From Palsa-504 sp963835775 (GTDB lineage: Bacteria > Actinomycetota > Actinomycetes > Streptosporangiales > Streptosporangiaceae): a stretch of DNA of 64,000 bases. The position numbers and the translations under genes were made by a program. The stretch covers positions 124,001 to 188,000 of the forward strand of contig CAWIHB010000001.1 of NCBI GenBank assembly GCA_963835775.1, read 5' to 3'. This document shows positions 42,439 to 51,252 of this stretch, piece by piece; within the stretch, counting starts at the first letter, position 1, and each line of letters starts with the position of its first letter. The notes under the pieces are model-generated. The model searched no databases, had not been told where the DNA came from, and saw only the letters and a list, made by a program, of their open reading frames with translations.

Positions 42439-44118
42439 ATGACGGCAGGCGGCGGTCCGGCGGAGCTGGTCTTGATCAACGGCAACCTGCGCACGCCTGC
42501 GCACCCGGCTGGATTCGTGCGGGCGCTGGCGGTCCGCGACGGGCTGATCCAGGCGGTCGGCGCGGAGGAGGACATCAGGGCGCTGGCCGGGCCCGGCACC
42601 CGCGTGGTGGACCTGGGCGGGCGGCTGACGCTGCCCGCGTTCGGCGACGCGCATGTGCACGCCGTGGCCGGCGGGCTGGAGAGCCTGCGCTGCAACCTGC
42701 TGGGCCTGAAGACCAGGCAGCAGAGCCTGGACGCGGTGGCGGCCTACTGTTCCCGGCTGGCCCCGGGCGCCTGGGTGCTGGGCGGCGGCTGGACCATGAC
42801 GGCCTTTCCCGGCGGGCTGCCGACCGCGGCCGACCTGGACAGCGTCACCGGCGGACGGGCCGCCTTCCTGCCCAACCGCGACCACCACAGCGCCTGGGTC
42901 AACACCGCCGCCCTGGAGATCGCCGGGGTTGACGCGGGCACGCCCGACCCGCCCGACGGCCGGATCGAACGCGACCAGGCGGGCCGGCCCACCGGCGCGC
43001 TGCACGACGGTGCCATGCGGCTGGTCGCCGGGCACGTTCCGGCGGCCAGCCCGGCAGAACTTCGGGCCGGCCTGCTCGCGGCCCAGGCGCACCTGCACTC
43101 GCTGGGGATCACCAGGTTCCAGGACGCCTGCGTCGGCGCGGCCGCCGAGCTCGGCATTCCCGACGTGTTCGGCACCTACCAGCAGGCCGCCGCGGACAGC
43201 GTGCTGACCTGTCACGTGGTCGGCGCGCTGTGGTGGGACCGGCACCGCGGTCTGGGCCAGGTCGACGACCTGCTGGCCCGCCGCGAACAGGCCGGCGGCG
43301 GCCGGTTCCGGGCCACCACGGTCAAGCTGATGCTGGACGGGGTGTGCGAGACGTTCACCGCCGCCATGTCGGACCCCTACCTCGACGCCCACGGCCACTC
43401 CACCGGTCACGCGGGCCGGCTGTTCATCGAGCCGGAGACGCTGGCCGAAGCGGCCCGGCGGCTGGCCGCGGAGCGGTTCCAGCTGCACTTCCACGCCATC
43501 GGCGACCGCGCGGTCCGCGCCGCGCTCGACGGGCTGGCGGTCCTGCCGGCCGCGCAGCGCGCCGCCGGCCGGCACCACATCGCGCACCTGCAGTTCATCA
43601 CCCCTCAGGACCTGCCCCGGTTCCGGGCGCTGGACGCGGTGGCCAACTTCCAGCCGCTGTGGGCCTGCGCCGAACCGCAGATGGAGGAGATGACCCTGCC
43701 CTTCGTCGGGCCCGAGCGGGCGGGCTGGCAGTACTCGATCGGAGCGCTGGCCCGGTCGGGCACACGGATCGCGTTCGGCAGCGACTGGCCGATCTCCAGC
43801 GCCGACCCGCTGCAGGAGATGCACGTGGCGGTCAACCGGGTGCTGTCGTCGCGGCTGGGCCGCGCGGGCCAGCCGGAATGCGAGAACCCGTTCCTGCCCG
43901 GGCAGGCGATTACCGTGGCCGACGCCATCGGCGCCTTCACCGCCGGGGTCGGCTGGGTGAACCACGACGAGCAGGCCGCCGGATCGCTGCGGCCCGGGCT
44001 GCGGGCCGACATCACCGTGCTCGACCAGGACCTATTCGTCATCCCGGCCGGCGACATCGGCAGCACGTCGGTGGTCATGACGGTGGCCGGCGGGCAGGTG
44101 GTGTTCGGCGAGCTGTGA
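42439..44118 (+). CDS. Amidohydrolase (YtcJ-like, amidohydrolase 3 family)
   Basis: Metal-dependent hydrolase of 559 residues from the ATG at 42439. The N-terminal beta sandwich is followed by the metal site FGDAHVHAVAGG. Further ligands are in QLHFHAIGDRAVRAALDGL, HHIAHLQFITPQDLPRF and FGSDWPISSADPLQEMH, the last including the catalytic aspartate region. This is the YtcJ-like group, often acting on amide or cyclic substrates that are mostly unknown. A GTG three codons upstream is a possible start. No pathway neighbours are apparent. Confidence 0.88.
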   Translation: MTAGGGPAELVLINGNLRTPAHPAGFVRALAVRDGLIQAVGAEEDIRALAGPGTRVVDLGGRLTLPAFGDAHVHAVAGGLESLRCNLLGLKTRQQSLDAVAAYCSRLAPGAWVLGGGWTMTAFPGGLPTAADLDSVTGGRAAFLPNRDHHSAWVNTAALEIAGVDAGTPDPPDGRIERDQAGRPTGALHDGAMRLVAGHVPAASPAELRAGLLAAQAHLHSLGITRFQDACVGAAAELGIPDVFGTYQQAAADSVLTCHVVGALWWDRHRGLGQVDDLLARREQAGGGRFRATTVKLMLDGVCETFTAAMSDPYLDAHGHSTGHAGRLFIEPETLAEAARRLAAERFQLHFHAIGDRAVRAALDGLAVLPAAQRAAGRHHIAHLQFITPQDLPRFRALDAVANFQPLWACAEPQMEEMTLPFVGPERAGWQYSIGALARSGTRIAFGSDWPISSADPLQEMHVAVNRVLSSRLGRAGQPECENPFLPGQAITVADAIGAFTAGVGWVNHDEQAAGSLRPGLRADITVLDQDLFVIPAGDIGSTSVVMTVAGGQVVFGEL

Positions 44119-44149
44119 CCGTGACCCGAATCGGAGCCGACGGGCTGAA

Positions 44150-44171
44150 AAAAAAGCGCGGCCGCGCTAGC
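44150..44171 (-). terminator. Palindrome followed by U8 on the minus strand
   Basis: The 14-bp palindrome agcgcggccgcgct is preceded by eight A on the plus strand. Read on the minus strand it becomes a hairpin followed by eight T, like an intrinsic terminator facing the 3' end of the amidohydrolase gene. No minus-strand gene ends here, so it may limit antisense transcription or be chance. Confidence 0.3.
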
Positions 44172-44224
44172 TCCGGGGCCGGCCCGCTAGTGACCGGACG
44201 CCGGGAATGTGCTGTGCTTGTGGT

Positions 44225-45169
44225 GTGACCAGCGAACCCGCCCTTGCGTTCAACGCGCTGCCCGAGGACTGGGCGTCCGATCCCACTCTCATCGCGGGCC
44301 TGACCGTTGACGACGACGACGAGCACGACAACCCGGTCCTGCGCTGGCACGGCCGCGAGGTGGATACCTGGCGGGAGGACTATCCCTACGCCGAGAAGAT
44401 GCCGCGGCACGAGTACGAGTACCTGAAGCGGCCGCTGCAGGTCGAGCTGGTCAAGCTGCAGAACTGGGTCAAGGAAGTCGGCGAGCACATCGTGCTCGTG
44501 TTCGAGGGCCGGGACGCGGCCGGCAAGGGCGGCACGATCAAGCGGTTCACCGAGCACCTGAATCCCCGCGGCGCCACCGTGGTGGCGCTGACCAAGCCGA
44601 GCGAGCGGGAACAGACCCAGTGGTACTTCCAGCGGTACGTGCCGCACCTGCCCGCAGCGGGTGAGATCGTCATGTTCGACCGGTCCTGGTACAACCGGGC
44701 CGGCGTCGAGCGGGTCATGGGGTTCTGCACCGACGACGAGTACCGGGAGTTCATGCGGGAGGCGCCGCAGTTCGAGCACATGCTGGTCCACTCCGGGCTG
44801 CACCTGGTCAAGTTCTGGTTCTCGGTGACCCGCTCCGAGCAGCGGACGCGCTTCATCATCAGGCGGATCGACCCGGTCCGGCAGTGGAAGCTGAGCCCCA
44901 TGGACATCGAGTCGCTGGACAAGTGGGAGGACTACACCGTGGCCAAGGAGGCCATGTTCCACTTCACCGACACGCCCGAGGCGCCGTGGACGGTGGTGCG
45001 CAGCAACGACAAGAAGCGGGCCAGGATCGAGGCCATCAAACACGTGCTCTCCCTGTTCGACTACGAGGGCCGCAACGATGAGGTGATCGGGAAACCGGAC
45101 CGGGCCCTCATCGGGTCGGCGGCGGTGCTGTCCGAGCACAACCCGGACCTGTCGTTCCCCTCCCTGTGA
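44225..45169 (+). CDS. ppk2: Polyphosphate kinase 2 (PPK2 family)
   Basis: A 314-residue polyphosphate:nucleotide phosphotransferase moving phosphate between polyphosphate and nucleotides. Walker A is FEGRDAAGKGGTIKRF, the lid module contains VALTKPSEREQTQWYFQRYV, and the second motif is FDRSWYNRAGVERVMGF. This is the standard class I pattern; nucleotide preference cannot be read safely. The GTG at 44225 (VTSEPALAFN) was chosen; no good ribosome site precedes it, so a leaderless message is possible. A role in energy or stress metabolism fits the stress-signalling genes further right. Confidence 0.9.
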   Translation: MTSEPALAFNALPEDWASDPTLIAGLTVDDDDEHDNPVLRWHGREVDTWREDYPYAEKMPRHEYEYLKRPLQVELVKLQNWVKEVGEHIVLVFEGRDAAGKGGTIKRFTEHLNPRGATVVALTKPSEREQTQWYFQRYVPHLPAAGEIVMFDRSWYNRAGVERVMGFCTDDEYREFMREAPQFEHMLVHSGLHLVKFWFSVTRSEQRTRFIIRRIDPVRQWKLSPMDIESLDKWEDYTVAKEAMFHFTDTPEAPWTVVRSNDKKRARIEAIKHVLSLFDYEGRNDEVIGKPDRALIGSAAVLSEHNPDLSFPSL

Positions 45170-45192
45170 GCGCCGCCCGGCGGGTCAGCCAG

Positions 45193-45304
45193 CCCGGCGT
45201 TCGGCGGCCTGGTCGTCACCGAGGTGAACCCGGACCACGATCCTGACGGCGATCTCGTCCGGACGCTGGCTCGGGAGGTGGCCGTCGCGGTGGCCGCTGC
45301 CTGA
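45193..45304 (+). pseudogene. C-terminal remnant of an arginase/agmatinase-like gene
   Basis: The frame ending at the TGA 45302 reads FGGLVVTEVNPDHDPDG followed by DLVRTLAREVA. The L-V-V-T-E-V-N-P-x-x-D-P-D pattern is the usual C-terminus of the arginase superfamily. No upstream catalytic part remains, because ppk2 ends 24 bp before. It looks like the tail of a deleted gene. Confidence 0.45.
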
Positions 45305-45332
45305 CCGGCCGGGGCTGAGTTATCGTCACTTC

Positions 45333-46808
45333 ATGCCCGTTGCCACCAGTATCGTCATCGCCGGCGCCGGATTCGCCGGCCTGGGGATGGCGATCGCGCT
45401 GAAGGAGGCCGGCTTCGACGACTTCGTGGTCCTGGAGAAGGACGACGACCTCGGCGGGACCTGGCGCGAAAACCAGTACCCGGGCTGCGCCTGCGACGTT
45501 CCGTCCCCGCTGTACTCCTACTCCTGGGAGCTGAACCCGTCCTGGACCCGGCTGTTCGCGCCGCAGCAGGAGATCTGGGACTACCTGCGGATGTGCGCGC
45601 GCAAGTACGGCGTGGACAAGCACATCAGGTACGGCTGCCCGGTGCAGCGCGCGGACTGGGACGACGGCACCAGGCGCTGGCACCTCGCGGCCGGGCCGGA
45701 CGGCGGCTACCGGGCCCGGGCCGTGGTGTCGGCCAGCGGCGCGCTGCACGTCCCGTCTTACCCGGACATCCCGGGTGCGGCCCGCTTTGGCGGCCGGGCC
45801 TTCCATTCCTCGCATTGGGACCGTTCCTGCGACCTGGCCGGCCGCCGGGTCGCGGTGATCGGGACCGGCGCGTCGGCGATCCAGTTCGTGCCCGACGTGG
45901 CTCGGCAGGCGGGCCGGGTGCAGATTTTCCAGCGCACGCCGCCGTGGGTGCACCCGCGGCCGGACATCGAGATCCCGCCCCGGGTGCGCCGCACGCTGGA
46001 GTCAGTGCCGTTGGCCGCCCGGGCGCTGCGGGACGCCATCTACTGGATGATGGAGGCCAGGGCGGCCGGCTTCGCGGTCGATCCCCGGCTGATGGTCCCG
46101 CTGGAGAAGATGGGCCTCCGGCACCTGGAGCACCAGGTCGCCGACCCGGAACTGCGGGCCAGGCTGACCCCTGACTACACCATCGGCTGCAAGCGGATCC
46201 TGCTGTCCTCGGACTACTATCCCGCCCTGCAGCGGCCGAACGTCGACCTGATCACCGATCCCATCACCGAGATCACGCAGACGGGCCTGGTGACCGCCGA
46301 CGGCTCGGCGCACGAAGCCGACGTGATCATCTACGCCACCGGCTTCAAGGTCATCGAATCGGTCACCGCGCTGAACGTGACCGGCCGCGACGGCCGCGAA
46401 CTCGGGCAGGAGGGCGTCGAGGCCTACCACGGCATCACGGTGGCGGGCTTCCCGAATTTCTTCATGCTGCTCGGGCCCAACACCGGCCTGGGCCACACGT
46501 CGGTGGTCTTCATGATCGAGAGCCAGATCCAGCACGTCATGAGCTGCCTGCGGATGCTGGCCCGGGAACGGGCTGACACGATCGAGGTCAGTTCGGTCGC
46601 GCTGCGCCGCTATAACTCCGGGCTGCAGCGGCGGCTGCGGCGGGCGGTGTGGAGCGAGGGCGGCTGCACGAGCTGGTACCTCGACCCGGATGGCATCAAC
46701 CGGGCGCTATGGCCGGGGTTCACGTTCGAGTACTGGGCCAGGACCCGCCGGGCCCGCCGGGCCGCCTACGTGGTCACTGCCCCGAGGCCGGCCGCGGTGG
46801 CCCGGTGA
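45333..46808 (+). CDS. Flavin-containing (Baeyer-Villiger type) monooxygenase
   Basis: FAD/NADPH monooxygenase of 491 residues. The FAD dinucleotide motif is VIAGAGFAGLGMAIALKEAG and the NADPH one is VAVIGTGASAIQFVPDVA. Between them is the Baeyer-Villiger fingerprint F-x-G-x-x-x-H-x-x-x-W, seen as FGGRAFHSSHWD. The ATGF motif (IIYATGFKVIES) and GPNTGLGHTS are also family marks. It would oxidise a ketone to an ester, or an aldehyde or heteroatom; the substrate is unknown. Its stop overlaps the start of the cupin gene (GTGA), so the two are coupled. Confidence 0.9.
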   Translation: MPVATSIVIAGAGFAGLGMAIALKEAGFDDFVVLEKDDDLGGTWRENQYPGCACDVPSPLYSYSWELNPSWTRLFAPQQEIWDYLRMCARKYGVDKHIRYGCPVQRADWDDGTRRWHLAAGPDGGYRARAVVSASGALHVPSYPDIPGAARFGGRAFHSSHWDRSCDLAGRRVAVIGTGASAIQFVPDVARQAGRVQIFQRTPPWVHPRPDIEIPPRVRRTLESVPLAARALRDAIYWMMEARAAGFAVDPRLMVPLEKMGLRHLEHQVADPELRARLTPDYTIGCKRILLSSDYYPALQRPNVDLITDPITEITQTGLVTADGSAHEADVIIYATGFKVIESVTALNVTGRDGRELGQEGVEAYHGITVAGFPNFFMLLGPNTGLGHTSVVFMIESQIQHVMSCLRMLARERADTIEVSSVALRRYNSGLQRRLRRAVWSEGGCTSWYLDPDGINRALWPGFTFEYWARTRRARRAAYVVTAPRPAAVAR

Positions 46809-47509
46809 CGTCCGGGCCTGCCGACCCCGTCGTGCGGTCACCGGAGCAGGTCCCGGGCCAGCCGGTAGCCGCCGGGGTCACGGTGGCCGACCTGCTTGAC
46901 GACCGGCATGGCTGCCGGGGCCTGCACCAGCGCCGGCTGCGGCTGGACGGCGGAGCCGTGCTGGCCGGCGTCGCGGGGGGCCGCGGCGAGGCCTGGTTCG
47001 TGATCCGCGGGTCCGGCACGCTGGAGGCGGGAGCGCTGGGAGCCGCCGTGCTCGGACCGGGCACGGCGGTGTGGCTGGGACCCGCGCTGTCCTACCAGGT
47101 CCGGGCCGGGTCGGAGCTGGAGGTGGTGGCCAGCACGGTGCGGGCGGGTGCTCCCGCGGACGGCCCGGAGCTGCTGGTCACGACACTGGACGCGTGCCCG
47201 CCGGAGCGCACCGGGGACCGGGAGTTCCGGGTGCTGCTGAGCGAGGGGCTGACCGTCACGCAATTCGCCGGGCTGATCCCGCCCGGCCGGGCGCCGCAGC
47301 ACCAGCACGCCTACGACGAGGTGGTGCACGTGCTGGCCGGGAACGGGGTAGCACACCTGCCCGCCGGGGCGACCGGTATCGGGCCGGGCACCTCGGTCTA
47401 CCTGCCGCCGCACACGCCGCACGGCCTGGAGAACCGCGGCCCGGACCTGCTGCGGGTGCTCGGGGTGTTCCACCCGGCCGGCAGCCCGGCGGCCAAACAG
47501 GCGAGCTGA
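46805..47509 (+). CDS. Cupin-domain protein
   Basis: A 234-residue protein with two cupin halves. The second is clear: RAPQHQHAYDEVVHVLAGNG then IGPGTSVYLPPHTPHGLEN, with histidines that could bind metal. The first half (LDGGAVLAGVAGGRGEAWFV) has lost most histidines. It may be a sensor or a small metal-dependent enzyme. The GTG at 46805 overlaps the stop of the monooxygenase, implying a joint function, for example acting on the product of that enzyme. It is convergent with the ligase gene at 47577. Confidence 0.78.
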   Translation: MTSGPADPVVRSPEQVPGQPVAAGVTVADLLDDRHGCRGLHQRRLRLDGGAVLAGVAGGRGEAWFVIRGSGTLEAGALGAAVLGPGTAVWLGPALSYQVRAGSELEVVASTVRAGAPADGPELLVTTLDACPPERTGDREFRVLLSEGLTVTQFAGLIPPGRAPQHQHAYDEVVHVLAGNGVAHLPAGATGIGPGTSVYLPPHTPHGLENRGPDLLRVLGVFHPAGSPAAKQAS

Positions 47510-47576
47510 GGCCGCGCCGTGGTCATCATCTGCGCCGTGTTCGGGCCGGCGTGCTAGCCATCGTGCTGGCGTCGGG

Positions 47577-49058
47577 TCAAGGGGCGGCGGGCCAGGTGTG
47601 GACGGGGGCGTTGGTGTGCATGTGCTCGATGTAGAGCTGGGTCATCTGGCGCAGGGCTTCGGCGCGGTCCAGGCCGTCGCGGCGGGACAGGCCGGCGACG
47701 GTGGCGATCTGCCAGGCGGCGCCGGTCTGGCCGGTCAGGCAGCGCTGCTCGACGATGCCGAGCAGGCGGTCGGCGTCGGCCTGGCCGACACCCCAGCGGG
47801 CCAGGCCCTCGCGGGCCAGCGGCAGCAGCCGGCGCAGGATCAGCTCGGCGGCAGGCGTATCGCCGACGCCGGGCCAGTAGAGCTGGGCGTCCAGGCCGTG
47901 GCGGGCGGCCTCGTGCAGGTTCTCGGCCGCGGTCGCGAACGACATCTGGGTCCAGATCGGCCGCTGGGCCTCGGCCAGGGTCCGCACCAGGCCGTAGTAG
48001 AAGGCCGCGTTGGCCATGGTGTCCGCGATGGTCGGGCCGGCGGGCAGCACCCGGTTCTCCACCCGCAGGTGCGGCGTGCCGTCCACGACCCCGTAGACGG
48101 GGCGGTTCCAGCGGTAGATGGTCCCGTTGTGCAGGCTCATCTCGGCCAGCTGCGGGCTGACGCCCCGGTCCAGGACCTCGAGCGGGTCCTCGTCCTCGCA
48201 GATCGGCAGCAGCGCAGGGAAATAGCGGATGTTCTCCTCGAACAGGTCGAACACCGAGGTGATCCAGCGCTCGCCGAACCAGACCCGGGGCCGCACGCCC
48301 TGCTCCTTCAGCTCGTCGGGCCGGGTGTCGGTGGCCTGCTCGAACAGCGTGATGCGGGTCTCGTGCCACAGCTGCTTGCCGAACAGGAACGGTGAATTCG
48401 CCGCCAGCGCGACCTGCGCGCCGGCGATGGACTGAGCCGCGTTCCAGTAGTTCGCGAAGGTGTCCGGGCTGACTTGGATGTGCAGCTGCACGCTGGTGCA
48501 GGCGGCCTCGGGGGTGATGCTGTCGGCGTGGGTCAGCAGCTGCTCGGCCCCGTCGATCTCGATCCGCATGTCCTCGCCGCGGGCGGCGAAGATCTGCTCG
48601 TTCAGCACCTTGTAGCGCTCGTTGGCCGACATGGCGCTCTCGTCCACGTCGTGCTCGGCCAGCGTGGGCAGGATGCCGATCATGACCAGGTGACTGCCGA
48701 CCGTGCGGGCCTTGCCGTCGGCGGCGTTGAGGTCGGCCCGGATCTCGTGCTCCAGGCCATCGAACGCGTCGACGTCAAGCTGGCGGGGCGGCACGTTGAT
48801 CTCCAGGTTGAACTGCCCGACCTCGGTGGCCCAGGCCGGGTCGGCGATGGCGTCCAGCGCGTCCGCGTTGCGCATGTGCGGCATGCCCCGGTCATCGACC
48901 AGGTTCAGCTCGATCTCCTGGCCCACCATCGACGGGTTGTCGTCGAACCGGCGCTCGCGCAGCATTCTGGCGAACACGTCCAGCGAGCGGCGGACCTTAT
49001 CCCGGTACTTGCGCCGGTCCTCGCCGCTGATCTTGATCGCCTGGATGTCACGGCCCAT
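47577..49058 (-). CDS. Glutamate-cysteine-ligase-like (GCS2) enzyme
   Basis: A 493-residue carboxylate-amine ligase of the glutamine-synthetase-like GCS2 family. The metal/ATP site is visible in MVGQEIELNLVD and the paired EVGQFNLEINVPP. Later conserved parts are SVQLHIQVSP, LAANSPFLFG and HLRVENRVLPAGPTIADT. In other bacteria the family joins glutamate to an amine by a gamma-peptide bond, as in the first step of glutathione synthesis. Actinobacteria use mycothiol instead, so the substrate here is open. It is last in a three-gene row with an ATP-grasp enzyme and an esterase, 72 bp downstream of the former. Confidence 0.85.
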   Translation of the reverse strand: MGRDIQAIKISGEDRRKYRDKVRRSLDVFARMLRERRFDDNPSMVGQEIELNLVDDRGMPHMRNADALDAIADPAWATEVGQFNLEINVPPRQLDVDAFDGLEHEIRADLNAADGKARTVGSHLVMIGILPTLAEHDVDESAMSANERYKVLNEQIFAARGEDMRIEIDGAEQLLTHADSITPEAACTSVQLHIQVSPDTFANYWNAAQSIAGAQVALAANSPFLFGKQLWHETRITLFEQATDTRPDELKEQGVRPRVWFGERWITSVFDLFEENIRYFPALLPICEDEDPLEVLDRGVSPQLAEMSLHNGTIYRWNRPVYGVVDGTPHLRVENRVLPAGPTIADTMANAAFYYGLVRTLAEAQRPIWTQMSFATAAENLHEAARHGLDAQLYWPGVGDTPAAELILRRLLPLAREGLARWGVGQADADRLLGIVEQRCLTGQTGAAWQIATVAGLSRRDGLDRAEALRQMTQLYIEHMHTNAPVHTWPAAP

Positions 49059-49130
49059 GGAGGTCTCCGCTCAACGAGATGGCCAGCCCATTCACCCTCT
49101 TAGTCCCCGTATTTCACGATCGCACGCCGC

Positions 49131-50381
49131 TCAGGCGGTGGCCAGCCGGGCTGTCTCGTCGAGTACCCACAGGTCGGTCAGCCCGCGCAGGTGGGCGATG
49201 AACTGGTCGTGCTCGTGCTCGGGATAGACCGCCTTGACCGTGCGGATCAGCAGCTGGTCGAAGTCGGGGCCGGCCACCCAGTCGAGCACGACCTCGTCCA
49301 GCCGCAGCAACCTGGTGGCGCAGAAGTCGTAGTAGCGCTCGGAATCGAAGTAGGCGCCGGCCAGGCCGCGGTAGATGGCCAGTTTCTCCCGGTAGGAGAG
49401 ACCCGGTTCGTCCGCTACCGTGAAGTACCGGTCGGTGTCCAGGTCGAGGTTGGCCTTCCGGCCCGTGACCAGCGCGAAGACGCACCACTTGATCAGCGCC
49501 TTCATGGCCCAGGGGAAGTAGTAGTGCAGGCTGGTCAGGGCGACGTCCGGGCAGGCGTTGGCGTAGTCGATGGGATAGACCTCGCCGCCGGCGACCAGCG
49601 TCTCGCACGAGTTGAACTCCCACTTGAAGAACGCGTTGACCAGCCGCCCGATGGTGACCACCTCGGACCCGGCCTCGGGGGACAGGAAACTGTGCTCGAC
49701 CGCGTAGCGCTGGTGCATGGGCTGGTCCGGCTGGAACCGCATGACCATGGTCTCCGCGCCGATGGACAGCGAACGGGCGAAGACGTCGAAGTCGATGGCC
49801 TTCTGCAGGTGCATGAGCATCTCGCCGCTGGCGTCATAGGCCGCGTGCAGTTCGGCGCGGTTGCGGATGCGCGAGACGCCGCGCCAGGCGCCGCCGTCAT
49901 AGGGCTTCATGAACAGCGGATAGCCGATCCGCTCGGCGATCTCGTCCAGGTCGAAGGGCTTGTTGTACCGGGCGGAGGTATAGGCGTAGCGAGCGTTGTC
50001 GACCGGGTTCTTGTACGGCACCAGCACCGTCTCGGGTACCTTGAGCCCGAGCCGCATCATCGCGCAGTAGGCCGCGTGCTTCTCCATCGACTGGAAGGTG
50101 AACGGGCTGTTCAGCAGGTAAACGCCGTCCATCATGGCGACCTTCTTCAGCCACTCCCGCGGGACGTAGTACCAGTACGCGAGCCGGTCGATGACCAGTT
50201 GGTAGCGCGGCCGGTAGCGCAGGCTGAACGGCTCGATGGTGATCCGCTCGGTGTCGAAGGCGTGCTGGCTGCCGTCCGGTCCGGTCACCGGGCCCAGCCG
50301 GCGCAGGATTTCCTCGAACGCGGTCGGCCAGTCGTCTTCGGTGCCGAGCAGCAACCCGATCAGATGCCTGGTTCCGGTCAA
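49131..50381 (-). CDS. ATP-grasp ligase of unknown substrate
   Basis: A 416-residue protein with an ATP-grasp fold. The family features are the phosphate-loop-like PLFMKPYDGGAWRGVSRI, and acidic metal ligands near VAGGEVYPIDYANACPD. Aromatic-rich N-terminal segments (LRYRPRYQLVIDRLAYWYYV) look like a substrate-binding part. It probably forms an amide bond using ATP. The start is a TTG at 50381: the stop of the esterase gene is directly followed by GGAGGGAG, well spaced to this TTG. It lies between the esterase and GCS2-ligase genes on the same strand. Confidence 0.78.
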   Translation of the reverse strand: MTGTRHLIGLLLGTEDDWPTAFEEILRRLGPVTGPDGSQHAFDTERITIEPFSLRYRPRYQLVIDRLAYWYYVPREWLKKVAMMDGVYLLNSPFTFQSMEKHAAYCAMMRLGLKVPETVLVPYKNPVDNARYAYTSARYNKPFDLDEIAERIGYPLFMKPYDGGAWRGVSRIRNRAELHAAYDASGEMLMHLQKAIDFDVFARSLSIGAETMVMRFQPDQPMHQRYAVEHSFLSPEAGSEVVTIGRLVNAFFKWEFNSCETLVAGGEVYPIDYANACPDVALTSLHYYFPWAMKALIKWCVFALVTGRKANLDLDTDRYFTVADEPGLSYREKLAIYRGLAGAYFDSERYYDFCATRLLRLDEVVLDWVAGPDFDQLLIRTVKAVYPEHEHDQFIAHLRGLTDLWVLDETARLATA

Positions 50382-50395
50382 TGCAGGCTCCCTCC

Positions 50396-51130
50396 TCAGC
50401 AGAATCGCGGCATGTGATGGGCGAACTGAGCGCGCCAGGATGACCAGTCGTGAGCGGTGTCGGGCCCCCACAGGTCAAGTTCGTGCTTGATCCCCTTCTC
50501 GGCCAGCAGCGCGGCAAACTGCTTGGTGCTGTGCAGGGCGCCCGTGGTGTCCTCCCACTGACCCTGGCCGCAGACCAGCAGCAGGCTGAGCTGGCCGCGC
50601 AGCCATTCCAGGTGGTCGCCTTCCAGGTGGCCGACGTAGTCCAGGGGGTTGTTGGAGTTGGCTCGCTCACCCCAGCCGTTCCAGCTGGCCGGATCGTAGT
50701 GGCCGGAGAAGCACATGGCCAGCGGGAACAGGTCGGCCCGCTTGAGCGCGAAGTTGGCCGCGTGGAAGGCGCCCATGCTGCAGCCCAGGGTGATCACATC
50801 GGCCGGTCCGCCGCAGTCGCGGTAGATCCAGGGCACCACATCGCCTACGATCCACGACTCGTACCGGCCGTGCCGCCGGGCCCGCTCCTCGAGCGGGATG
50901 TCGTGATCGGACCAGGAGGAGGCGTCGTGGCTGTCGACGCAGTAGAGCTTCAGGCGGCCCGCGCCGATCAGGCCGGCGACCGCGCCGACCATGCCGTTGT
51001 TCTCGAAGTCCCAGGCCTGGCCGCGCTCGGCGGGGAACACCAGCGCCGGCCGGCCCCAGTGACCGTAGCGGATGACCGTGCCCGCGGCGCCGAGCGCGGC
51101 CGACCACAGCTCGGCCGTCTCCCGGTTCAT
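50396..51130 (-). CDS. Alpha/beta-hydrolase (esterase-like)
   Basis: A 244-residue hydrolase of the putative esterase type (esterase D/antigen 85-like fold). The nucleophile is the serine in ITLGCSMGAFHAANFALKR. A catalytic histidine is likely in DTAHDWSSW near the C-terminus. A conserved Phe-Pro motif (LVFPAERGQAWDFENNGMVG) starts the fold. No signal peptide is seen, so it is cytoplasmic. It is the first gene of the three-gene ligase cluster, 14 bp before the ATP-grasp gene. It lies 122 bp downstream of the stressosome operon, so read-through is possible. Confidence 0.82.
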   Translation of the reverse strand: MNRETAELWSAALGAAGTVIRYGHWGRPALVFPAERGQAWDFENNGMVGAVAGLIGAGRLKLYCVDSHDASSWSDHDIPLEERARRHGRYESWIVGDVVPWIYRDCGGPADVITLGCSMGAFHAANFALKRADLFPLAMCFSGHYDPASWNGWGERANSNNPLDYVGHLEGDHLEWLRGQLSLLLVCGQGQWEDTTGALHSTKQFAALLAEKGIKHELDLWGPDTAHDWSSWRAQFAHHMPRFC

Positions 51131-51252
51131 CCGGGCCCCCGCCGGGGCGGCATAGCTGGGCCGGACCGCCGGCAGGCAGCTGAGACGGCCGAAACGATCA
51201 CTCGCACATGGTGCCTGGCCGGGGCGGGCGATGACAATAGCATGGCGTCAGG

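Noticed and set aside
44150..44171. A8 run with palindrome as a terminator for the amidohydrolase gene
   Set aside because: The T tract is on the minus strand, so it cannot act as an intrinsic terminator for the plus-strand gene; kept only as a low-confidence minus-strand feature.
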